This document shows, in pieces, positions 49,045 to 55,977 of a stretch of DNA of 55,977 bases; position 1 is the stretch's first letter, and each line of letters begins with the position of its first letter. A model generated the notes under the pieces. It did no database searches. It had not been told where the DNA came from and worked only from the letters and a program-made list of their open reading frames with translations. A program made the translations under genes and the position numbers. Source of the stretch: an uncultured Hungatella sp. (GTDB lineage: Bacteria; Bacillota; Clostridia; Lachnospirales; Lachnospiraceae); assembly GCA_910579515.1 (NCBI GenBank), contig CAJTUV010000024.1, forward strand, positions 1 through 55,977. The letters are read 5' to 3'.

Positions 49045-49844
49045 TAGGAGGGTATCGTAGATTTTCAGTTTGAAAAAAGATAGTTCGGTAATTGCAGTTT
49101 GATGTGTTCGAATGAAGCGAAAATGTATTGATAAAACAAGGTTTTTGTGTGTGGGCTGAGATTTATTAGAATGAAAAATTCCAACTTAAAGATACTCAAA
49201 TATACAAAAATTCGTGATGTTCGGTAGAGTGATAAATTCATGAGGGGTTCAAATAAAAAAATCTGCTATTTTCTTATGGCAATATTGAGGAAATGGCAGA
49301 TTTTATTTTGATATAAAACCTACTAAAATAGTAGGAATAATGTAGAGTTTATGATATTCGGCGTGTTTTTCGGTGTGAATGTTGGGAAAATAGGATATTT
49401 TTATAAAATCAGTAATAATTCCTATAATTAATGGCACAGGATACAAAAAATTTGAAATGCTAAGATTTTTAAGGCGTTATTGAGGATTTAGGGATAAGGT
49501 GGTTTTGTGTTCGATAATGTTACAGATAGGGTATAGATGAATATAAGATAATATATACAGAAATAATAATGTAGTTTACCTAAGAGAAATATCAGACCTA
49601 TATCTAGTATGACTTAAAAAAATTGCACTACATATTGACAAAGGAAAATCCCCATGATATTATTGGTAAAAATATACATGAGAAAAAACAGAGATACACT
49701 CGAAAAATTGCGGATAAAAATACTGGAAGATAAACAAAAAATGATAATTCCTGTATTTATGTGTAGGTTTTTTGAGTGTTTTTGTTTGTATTGTAAATTA
49801 AATTATATGTCCAATATGGTTTGGAGAAATGGAGGAATATTATA
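49045..49844. other. AT-rich non-coding spacer before the TIR gene
   Basis: Holds a terminator-like stem AAAATCTGC/GCAGATTTT (49258-49266 with 49296-49304) with T-rich flanks on both sides, and a perfect stem CCTACTA-AAA-TAGTAGG (49319-49335). An open frame at 49654-49845 lacks a ribosome binding site and is not accepted. The promoter of the TIR gene must lie here, but I cannot place it with confidence. Confidence 0.5.
49258..49306. terminator. Terminator-like stem
   Basis: AAAATCTGC (49258-49266) with GCAGATTTT (49296-49304); inner ATTTTC/GGAAAT pairs extend it. Confidence 0.6.
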
Positions 49845-50597
49845 ATGGTATCTGATTTTGAAACACAATTAAATGAATTTTTGGAGAGATCAAAGAATAT
49901 TAAATCGCCAATAAATGCAGCTCCACTTGGTACTGATATTAATGAATATAATATGCCAAGCGAGGTATGGATGAATGATGTACAAATTTTTTATGAGAAT
50001 TATTTAAAGGATTATGCACTTGGGGATCGAATAAAGTCATTATTATTTCATAGAAAATATAATGAGTTAGTTTCATGTCTTACAAGCATTAGCAAAGATA
50101 GTAAGTTTATTGATAAAATGAATGGGATTCAGGAAGTAGCTGTGCCTAAATATCAAGCAAAGGGTATTCCTCAATATGATGTATTTATTTCTCATGCCAA
50201 TAGAGATAAAGAAAATTTTGTGGAAGAACTTTATCAGGCTATTAATAAGTTGGGTATAAATATCTTTTATGATAAAGAGTCTCTTGAATGGGGTGATAAT
50301 TGGAAAGCAGCAATATTAAACGGTACTAAGAAATCAGAATTTGCAGTAATAGTTATATCTGAAAATTTCTTTGATAGAGAATGGACGGAAAAAGAATTGG
50401 CTGAATTTTTGAGCAGACAAAATAGAAATGGACAAAAACTCATTCTTCCAATATTACATAACATAACGTTAGCACAATTACAAGAGCGATATCCATCTGT
50501 AGCGGATATTCAAGCGATTGATTCAAAAAAATATACTTGTGATCAGATTGCTATAATGTTTGCAAGACAATTAATAAAGCGTCTTAAAAGTATGTAA
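49845..50597 (+). CDS. TIR-domain protein (candidate NAD-consuming defence effector)
   Basis: A 250-residue protein. Residues 1-108 are a helical N-terminal region (FETQLNEFLERSKNIK; YENYLKDYALGDRIKSLLF). From residue 111 comes a TIR domain: YDVFISHANRDKENFVEEL, NIFYDKESLEWGDNWKAAI, EFAVIVISENFFDREWTEKE. E184 in the EKELAEF segment is in the position of the catalytic Glu of NAD-hydrolysing TIRs. Bacterial TIR proteins often deplete NAD after phage sensing. ATG 49845 is nine bases after GGAGG. It is followed 44 bp on by a Schlafen/AlbA_2 gene, suggesting a two-gene system. Confidence 0.9.
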   Translation: MVSDFETQLNEFLERSKNIKSPINAAPLGTDINEYNMPSEVWMNDVQIFYENYLKDYALGDRIKSLLFHRKYNELVSCLTSISKDSKFIDKMNGIQEVAVPKYQAKGIPQYDVFISHANRDKENFVEELYQAINKLGINIFYDKESLEWGDNWKAAILNGTKKSEFAVIVISENFFDREWTEKELAEFLSRQNRNGQKLILPILHNITLAQLQERYPSVADIQAIDSKKYTCDQIAIMFARQLIKRLKSM

Positions 50598-50641
50598 GAA
50601 CTGAATTACAATGATTAAAGATGAGGAAAGGTGATATTTAA

Positions 50642-51793
50642 ATGGCATTATTTGATGTGAAAAACATAACAAAACAGCAATTACAAAGCCTAATTGATAA
50701 TAAAGTATTTGAAAATAAAGAGTTGGAATATAAAGATTATTCATTCACAAATGGAAAGATATCTGATAAACAAAAAGATAAATTTATGAAAGAGGTTGCA
50801 GCATTTGCAAATACAAATGGTGGAACGATTATTATAGGTATGCAGGAGGACGAGAATAGACTACCAATCCAATTAAATGGAGCCGGACTATCTATAAAGG
50901 AATTCGATAATTGGCTGTCTTCCTTTCGACAACTTGTTTTATCACGTATTCGTCCGCATTTACATGGGATAGAGTGCATCCCTGTAGAGTTAAGTGAATC
51001 TAATATTGCTATTGTGATTTATGTACCTAAAAGTTATGCTCGCCCTCATAGTTTTTGGGATGGAAATAAAGATGAATTTTTTATGCGTTATGCAAATGGC
51101 ATTACATATATGGATATTGATGATTTACGGAAAGAATTTTTATATGCTAATAGTATACAAGATAAAATTAGATATTTCCGTAGAGATAGAATATCTATGA
51201 TAGCTGCAAATGAGTGTATAGGTAATTTGGGAGATACAGCAAAGATTGTTTTTCATATTATTCCAGAATGGAGTTTTGAACTGGGAAATCAGATTGATTT
51301 ATTAAAATTAAAGAATAACACAAGATTTCGCCCTATATCAGCAAGTGGTTGGGATTACCGCTATAATGCGGATGGGTATTGCATTTTTAGCTATGATCGA
51401 GAGACAAATTTAATCAAAGATTATACACAAGTATTTCATAATGGAATTATCGAAGCAGTAGAAATACGCCTTATGTCAGAACATGGGGCAAAACGGGTAT
51501 ATGAATGGTCTCAAATGCAATTAGCATGTATTGGCGCATTAGTAGAATATGGAAATATTATGGAGAGATTGCATATTCCTAAACCGTGGCATATATTGGC
51601 AACTATTTTGAATGCCAAAGATTATGTTGCTAATTTTGGATGGGGAGAATTATCATTGCCTGTTGAAAGAGACTTGGTATTTTCATTGGATGGAGTTTGT
51701 ACTGAAGATATTCAAATGAAGGTGGCATTAAAACCTGTTTTTGATTCTTTATCTAATGCTTTCGGATTTGAAAAATCAAATGCTTTTGAATAA
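50642..51793 (+). CDS. Schlafen AlbA_2-domain protein
   Basis: A 383-residue protein. The N-terminal 160 residues fit the Schlafen AlbA_2 fold: NKELEYKDYSF, FMKEVAAFANTNGGTIIIGM (the NTNGG core), then IPVELSESNIAIVIYVPKS and RYANGITYMDIDDLR. The C-terminal 220 residues (MIAANECIGNLGDTAKIVFH; YRYNADGYCIFSYDRE) are unfamiliar. AlbA_2 domains bind nucleic acid or nucleotide and occur in tRNA-cutting Schlafens and bacterial defence proteins. With the TIR gene just upstream it likely forms one defence unit as sensor or partner. Confidence 0.82.
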   Translation: MALFDVKNITKQQLQSLIDNKVFENKELEYKDYSFTNGKISDKQKDKFMKEVAAFANTNGGTIIIGMQEDENRLPIQLNGAGLSIKEFDNWLSSFRQLVLSRIRPHLHGIECIPVELSESNIAIVIYVPKSYARPHSFWDGNKDEFFMRYANGITYMDIDDLRKEFLYANSIQDKIRYFRRDRISMIAANECIGNLGDTAKIVFHIIPEWSFELGNQIDLLKLKNNTRFRPISASGWDYRYNADGYCIFSYDRETNLIKDYTQVFHNGIIEAVEIRLMSEHGAKRVYEWSQMQLACIGALVEYGNIMERLHIPKPWHILATILNAKDYVANFGWGELSLPVERDLVFSLDGVCTEDIQMKVALKPVFDSLSNAFGFEKSNAFE

Positions 51794-52342
51794 ATTCTTT
51801 GATAGAATCCAGTGTGACCGAACACAATGAAAACAAGCCATTTTTTGCACTCATTTGTGTGTAAAACATTGAAAAAATGGGCATTTCTTGATAGAGACCA
51901 TATGGGAAGTATTCATTTTACTGGATTCTTTACAAAACCTATACGGTAAAGGCCCTATTTTACAATATTTCAGTGCCCACCTCAACTAAGCCAGCCTGAA
52001 TTAACGGACTGGCTTAGTTGAATTGTTTCATTGGTCGAAATAACTATATTTTTATAAATTCATATGATGATAATTGGTAAAAAAGAATAAAACAAGAATA
52101 AAACAAGAATTGCCTTTCGTAATAAATACTATTTTTATGTGACCCAAATCATTCAGTTTCATCATTGTATTTTCAAAAATCATCATAAAGTAAGCATGTT
52201 ATTGGTTAAATTACATATATTATTGTCAAATTTTTAGTGAAACTGTGGGAAATATATAATTTGAAAATTTTTCGTTGCAAAATCTATATTTTAGCGTTTA
52301 TAATATTAGCATCGCCAGATTATAATTAGGAGATAAGGCACA
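51794..52342. other. AT-rich spacer between defence genes, with stems
   Basis: Contains CCATTTTTT/AAAAAATGG (about 51,840-51,882), and the perfect 12-bp stem CAACTAAGCCAG/CTGGCTTAGTTG (51983-51994 with 52009-52020), which is likely the terminator after the Schlafen gene. The remaining 320 bp are very AT-rich and must hold the HD gene promoter. No gene seen. Confidence 0.5.
51983..52030. terminator. Terminator hairpin (AAGCCAG family) 1
   Basis: Perfect 12-bp stem with a 14-base loop followed by AATTGTTT. Its AAGCCAG core recurs in two further stems at 54.9 and 55.2 kb. Confidence 0.65.
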
Positions 52343-54517
52343 ATGGGGAAAAAATTACAACAAGTAACTGATAATATTCATGGAACAATATATTTAAGTG
52401 GTCTTGAATCAGAAATGATTTCTACGCCGTATTTTTATAGATTACATGATATTTATCAAAGTTCTACTGTTTATATGACATTTCCCTCAAATCGAACAAA
52501 GCGATATGAACACTCATTGGGTACAATGGAATTGGCTGGAAATATGCTTTATAGTTCTGTATCAAATGCCAATTTGGAAGTTAAGGAAAAATTGTTTGAA
52601 TATTTAGGAAAATATTTCAAACAAATTTTGGATTTAGTAATTTCTAAATTTGGTAGTTTGAATTTTCCTACATATTTATCTAAAAATACAGAAGCAATAA
52701 ATAAATTATTTAGTGGACAAGCATACAAAAATAGTAATAAAGATTCTATTGAAAAAACTACTATTAATAATATAAAAGAAGCCATTTCCAAAGGCTGTTT
52801 TATTGATCCTGCTTTAGATTATTTTCAATATTCGCCAATGCAGGTTAATGAAAGAGAAAATAGTACGGATATAAAAAGTTATTTTTTATATAGATGTTTG
52901 TTGCAATCTATTAGAATTGTTGCTTTGTTTCATGATGTAGGACATCCGCCATATAGCCATATTATTGAAACTGTTTTAGATAATTTATATAATGAGTATT
53001 CTGTTAAAGAAGAAAAAAATGGGAATACTAGAATTGAAGATTTTGTTGATTGTATAGACAATTATTATGATATGAATATTAAGACTTTAATTTGCGAGTC
53101 TACCCCATCTCATTCTGCATTACATGAGAAGATAGGATTAAGTTTTTTACAATCAGCTATTAATGATACAGTGCCATATATATTGGAAGAGATATTATCG
53201 TCAAGCAGATCTAAGTCGTGTAAAATATCAAGCATTCTATATTATACGTTGGTAGTGGAATTTGCCGTATCTATTTTAGTGGAAAAAGATACGTTTTTTA
53301 AATCTATGCATAAAATCATAGATGGAATTTTGGATGCAGACAGATTAGACTACATAACTCGTGATTCATTAAATAGTGGAGTTGATTGGGGTAAAATTCC
53401 TTACAAACGGCTTATAAATTCAGCAAAACTTATCTTTATAGACAAATATGAAGAATCTGAATTGCAGGACAGTGAGAAAGCATTTGCTATCGCTTATCCA
53501 CAAAAACTTACAGATGATATTGAAGATATTTTGTTAATTCGTTATAAAATTTTTGCTAGAATTAATTTTCATCATAGATGTGTAAAAACTGCCAATGCAT
53601 TAAGTACATCAGTAAAAATATTAGCTGATGATTACTTAAATTCAGAAAAAGAAAGTGTTAATGCAGAAATATCTAATTTATGGAAGTCGTTAGAATTAAC
53701 TGTTGGTGATAGGAGGAATCGTGTTATTTTATGGAATGATTCATGGTTAATTTCAACGCTAAATCAAGCTTTAGTAAGAATTGATGAAGAGCAATATGAT
53801 GAAAATGATAATTTCTTTACTCCAACAATTGAACAATTAAAAGAGAACTTAGAAGAAATATTATTAAACAGGAAAAAATTTTATTCTGTTTTAAAAAGGG
53901 GAATTGATAATATAAAATTTGTAGAAAGAATTTTTTCTTGTGTAGGCATAAATAAGGATGATATTACATTATTACGTGAAAAAGAAATTCTAAAAGGATA
54001 CGAAAACATTAACGAAAAAGTAACTATGGAGAACATATTAAGTTCTCCTATGGCGAATGCCTTAGATTCTTTAAATAGAATCGGTGAAATTATAGAGGAT
54101 GGGGATATTGAACAACTAAATTCATATTTTCCAACAAAAAATAATAGTTTAAAGGAAATAATTGAGGAAACTCTTCAAGAATTAAAAGCAAAAGGGGATG
54201 TAAGTGATTTTATTGTTTATATAAATAAAGGTAAAGCAAAAACAGGTATACCTGCTCATCGAGATTTATTAGATGAAATTTATTTATATAACAATAATTC
54301 ATGTTCAATTTTTAATGAGAAAATTTCGTTAAAACCTAGAATAAAATCTATTGCAAAGAACATTCCATGGTTGTTTATTTATGTTGTACCAAATAAGTCA
54401 TATGCAGATATTGATATATTGAATGAAGATATTCTAAACCGATTAGCAAACAGAATTGCGGATGAAATGAAACCGCGACTAATAGAACTGTTTCCCAGTA
54501 TATTATTTGATAGGTAA
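52343..54517 (+). CDS. HD-domain phosphohydrolase (dNTPase-like)
   Basis: A 724-residue protein. The N-terminal part holds an HD metal site laid out as in deoxynucleoside triphosphohydrolases: H57 in RYEHSLGTME, H197/D198 in ALFHDVGHPPYSH, and D331/D333 in LDADRLDYITRDSL. The C-terminal 350 residues are unfamiliar and end in a beta/alpha domain (NIPWLFIYVVPNK). dNTPases of this type deplete nucleotides during phage infection in known defence systems. Nucleotide specificity cannot be read. AGGAGA precedes the ATG. Extremely AT-rich, unlike the core genome. Confidence 0.85.
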   Translation: MGKKLQQVTDNIHGTIYLSGLESEMISTPYFYRLHDIYQSSTVYMTFPSNRTKRYEHSLGTMELAGNMLYSSVSNANLEVKEKLFEYLGKYFKQILDLVISKFGSLNFPTYLSKNTEAINKLFSGQAYKNSNKDSIEKTTINNIKEAISKGCFIDPALDYFQYSPMQVNERENSTDIKSYFLYRCLLQSIRIVALFHDVGHPPYSHIIETVLDNLYNEYSVKEEKNGNTRIEDFVDCIDNYYDMNIKTLICESTPSHSALHEKIGLSFLQSAINDTVPYILEEILSSSRSKSCKISSILYYTLVVEFAVSILVEKDTFFKSMHKIIDGILDADRLDYITRDSLNSGVDWGKIPYKRLINSAKLIFIDKYEESELQDSEKAFAIAYPQKLTDDIEDILLIRYKIFARINFHHRCVKTANALSTSVKILADDYLNSEKESVNAEISNLWKSLELTVGDRRNRVILWNDSWLISTLNQALVRIDEEQYDENDNFFTPTIEQLKENLEEILLNRKKFYSVLKRGIDNIKFVERIFSCVGINKDDITLLREKEILKGYENINEKVTMENILSSPMANALDSLNRIGEIIEDGDIEQLNSYFPTKNNSLKEIIEETLQELKAKGDVSDFIVYINKGKAKTGIPAHRDLLDEIYLYNNNSCSIFNEKISLKPRIKSIAKNIPWLFIYVVPNKSYADIDILNEDILNRLANRIADEMKPRLIELFPSILFDR

Positions 54518-54558
54518 TGAATATAATATTAATAAGAGGTTTTTAAGGAGGAATCTGT

Positions 54559-54825
54559 ATGTGCAATGTGAATTCGGGTGTGTTAATTAAAAACAAGCAG
54601 GATGTTCAAAATCTTGTTATAGGTATTATTTTTAGGCAACAAGATAAATATAAACCTGAAAATATAATTGATATAGTACAATATTATATGGAAGGCTCAC
54701 CATTTGTAATAAATGAAAATGTACTACAAAATATTATTTCGGAAAATCTAAACTTATTATGTAGAAATGATAAAATACAATGTAAAAATGGATATTTTAT
54801 ACCAAGAACTTTTACTATGTTATAA
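54559..54825 (+). CDS. Small partner protein of the HD phosphohydrolase (88 aa)
   Basis: An 88-residue protein (VNSGVLIKNKQDVQNLVIGI; KPENIIDIVQYYMEG; ENLNLLCRNDKIQCKNGYFI) with a winged-helix-like rhythm at its end. AAGGAGG is placed nine bases before the ATG. It lies 41 bp after the HD gene with no terminator between, so it is probably cotranscribed as a regulator or partner. It is not a family I recognise. Confidence 0.6.
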   Translation: MCNVNSGVLIKNKQDVQNLVIGIIFRQQDKYKPENIIDIVQYYMEGSPFVINENVLQNIISENLNLLCRNDKIQCKNGYFIPRTFTML

Positions 54826-54874
54826 TAAATATTTTCAAGAAAGACCACAATAGAATTTGCTGATTAAAATTATT

Positions 54875-54912
54875 AAGCCAGTCCTTTAGTTTATAGGATT
54901 GGCTTTGTTTTT
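54875..54912 (+). terminator. Terminator hairpin (AAGCCAG family) 2
   Basis: AAGCCAGTCC (54875-54884) pairs with GGATTGGCTT (54896-54905) with a TGTTTTT tail. One G-T wobble. Confidence 0.75.
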
Positions 54913-55026
54913 ATGAAAATTTGAATTTTTGATGCAATAACTTAAAACCATGATTTCACTGCTATATTTATGCTGTATATAGGGTACTAGTTAATGTCTT
55001 CCGGTTACAAATAAATTCTATCTTAG

Positions 55027-55152
55027 GTTGAAATATCTGATGAGATAGTATACTATTTATTACATAAGCCATTAGATTACCAAAAAAATCTTGTATATGC
55101 AAAAGCAAGTGAGATTAGAGAACAGATGGGGGAGAAGGAAGGAGGATTATAG
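55027..55152 (+). pseudogene. C-terminal gene fragment between defence genes
   Basis: A start-less frame of 41 codons: EIVYYLLHKPLDYQKNLVYA, then KASEIREQMGEKEGGL and stop. Protein-like, followed immediately by the third AAGCCAG terminator, so it is probably the decayed 3' end of a former operon gene. The stretch 54826-55339 has nothing else apart from the two terminators. Confidence 0.4.
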
Positions 55153-55155
55153 AAT

Positions 55156-55190
55156 AAGCCAGTCCTAGTGATGGGCTGGTTTGTTTTAAA
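55156..55190 (+). terminator. Terminator hairpin (AAGCCAG family) 3
   Basis: AAGCCAGTCC (55156-55165) pairs with GGGCTGGTTT (55173-55182) with a TGTTTT tail. Confidence 0.7.
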
Positions 55191-55339
55191 GTTTATTTTA
55201 CATCCTCCGATATAACTATAGTGGTAGCTTTTATTAGACAAAACGTGGTAAATCTTTCAAGTATAGTATATTTAAATCTTCTTGATTAGATATGAAAATT
55301 AAGATATAATATGACTATGATAAAAACGGAGGAAAACAA

Positions 55340-55621
55340 ATGGAAGTAATCAGGCCATCTTCAGATTTAAGAAATCATTATAATGAAATATCCAAACAAT
55401 GCCATGAGGAAAGGAATCCAGTTATCATTACAGTAAATGGGCGTGGCGATACCGCTATATTGAGCTTGCAGGATTATTATCAAATGAAATCAGAACTTGA
55501 ATTACTACGTACATTGGCAGAAGCGGAAGATGATGCTGTGAATGACAGAGTAGCATCAATGCAAAGCACATTTGATGATATACGCAAGTCGCTTTTAGAG
55601 AGGAAAGCCAATGAAGTATAA
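55340..55621 (+). CDS. Phd/YefM-family antitoxin
   Basis: A 93-residue antitoxin. The N-terminal DNA-binding part (MEVIRPSSDLRNHYNEISKQCHE) matches the YefM/Phd pattern of S-DLRN...I...C, followed by ITVNGRGDTAILSLQDYYQM. A flexible acidic C-terminal part binds the toxin. It represses its own operon together with the toxin. The ATG follows ACGGAGG by about nine bases. It overlaps the toxin gene by 11 bases. Confidence 0.92.
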   Translation: MEVIRPSSDLRNHYNEISKQCHEERNPVIITVNGRGDTAILSLQDYYQMKSELELLRTLAEAEDDAVNDRVASMQSTFDDIRKSLLERKANEV

Positions 55622-55922
55622 AATTATCAGGACAGATAAAGCGGATGAACAGCTAAGAGATATTATATTTTATATTGCAGAGGATTCAGGGAGCACAGAT
55701 ATTGCATTGAGTTATCTGGATAAGGTTGAGGCCGCAATCAGTCGCTTAGAAAAATTTCCAATGTCTGGTAATAAGCCAAGGTATTCTATTTTACGAAAGC
55801 AGGGTTATAGGGTACTTATCATAGAGAGACATTTGGCGTTTTATAAAGTGAATGAAAGTGATAAAATCGTTACCATATATGCAATCGTAGATGGCAGGCG
55901 GGAATATAGGAATTTGATATAG
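55611..55922 (+). CDS. RelE/ParE-family toxin
   Basis: A 103-residue toxin: KYKIIRTDKADEQLRDIIFYIAED at the start, YLDKVEAAISRLEKFPMSGN, and the basic beta-sheet part YRVLIIERHLAFYKVNE with ATYAIVDGRREY-like end. RelE-type members cleave ribosome-bound mRNA; ParE-type members poison gyrase. The KFPMSG and GRREY features point to the RelE/ParE group without deciding between them. Coupled to the antitoxin gene by an 11-base overlap. It is the last gene in the window. Confidence 0.92.
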   Translation: MKYKIIRTDKADEQLRDIIFYIAEDSGSTDIALSYLDKVEAAISRLEKFPMSGNKPRYSILRKQGYRVLIIERHLAFYKVNESDKIVTIYAIVDGRREYRNLI

Positions 55923-55977
55923 GTAAGCGCCAAATATTCCTGCGGATTTTCTAATCTCATGAATTCCTCTATGATTG

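Noticed and set aside
49654..49845. 63-codon ORF before the TIR gene
   Set aside because: No ribosome binding site, and its end runs through the TIR gene's own binding site.

Overview
The window reads as a Lachnospiraceae-type (Clostridia, Bacillota) chromosome. The evidence is strong AGGAGG ribosome binding sites, frequent TTG/GTG starts, a codY-rpsB-tsf block, recU, an msm/ugp-type sugar-phosphate ABC operon without its own ATPase, and a paired radical-SAM/DNA-metabolism locus. It splits into a gene-dense core (about 1-26,210) and a large AT-richer accessory element (about 26,210 to the right edge). The element interrupts the region after tsf, where pyrH and frr are usually found.

Core, left to right: the start of an ISL3-type transposase (cut by the edge); a methyl-accepting chemotaxis gene broken by one amber codon; a tight run of HAD phosphatase, YgiQ-type radical SAM protein, SDR oxidoreductase, small membrane protein, RluA pseudouridine synthase, C39-like peptidase domain protein, membrane lipase and RecU; a glycerophosphodiester/glycerol-phosphate uptake operon (two permeases, binding lipoprotein, GDPD); MgtC; a LexA-box-preceded DNA-repair pair (TIGR03916-type radical SAM and TIGR03915-type protein) with an alpha/beta hydrolase; then yifB-dprA-topA, codY, rpsB and tsf.

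Element, first part (26.2-37.1 kb): helically phased tandem decamers and TTTTGGTA repeats at the junction; a cluster of three HU-like proteins with a cold-shock-like protein; a primase-type replication protein followed by a perfect 24-bp inverted repeat; a 1.7-kb gene-free stretch that is an almost unbroken chain of different local hairpins ending in an intrinsic terminator; an HNH/AP2-like protein; and a NACHT NTPase carrying C-terminal pentapeptide repeats.

Element, second part (37-48.5 kb): a leftward module (two unknown proteins, J-domain protein, three related coiled-coil proteins of which two are an exact tandem duplication, XRE regulator with operator palindromes) faces a rightward operon. 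The rightward operon starts with a structured leader and carries a type I hammerhead ribozyme, a tRNA-like minihelix, a sigma-like protein, a DUF262 protein and an HNH nuclease. PIN-domain remnants, a serine resolvase, a LexA-like DNA-binding protein and several very small Cys-rich proteins follow.

Element, third part (48.7-56 kb) looks like a defence/stability island: a holin-like type I toxin (26 codons), a TIR protein with a Schlafen/AlbA_2 protein, an HD phosphohydrolase with a small partner, and a YefM/RelE-type toxin-antitoxin pair. No conjugation, capsid or large-integrase genes are visible, so the element probably continues past the right edge and its class (integrative element, phage-plasmid or satellite) cannot be fixed here. 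The strongest candidates for undescribed biology are the 1.7-kb hairpin chain and the hammerhead/minihelix-bearing operon.
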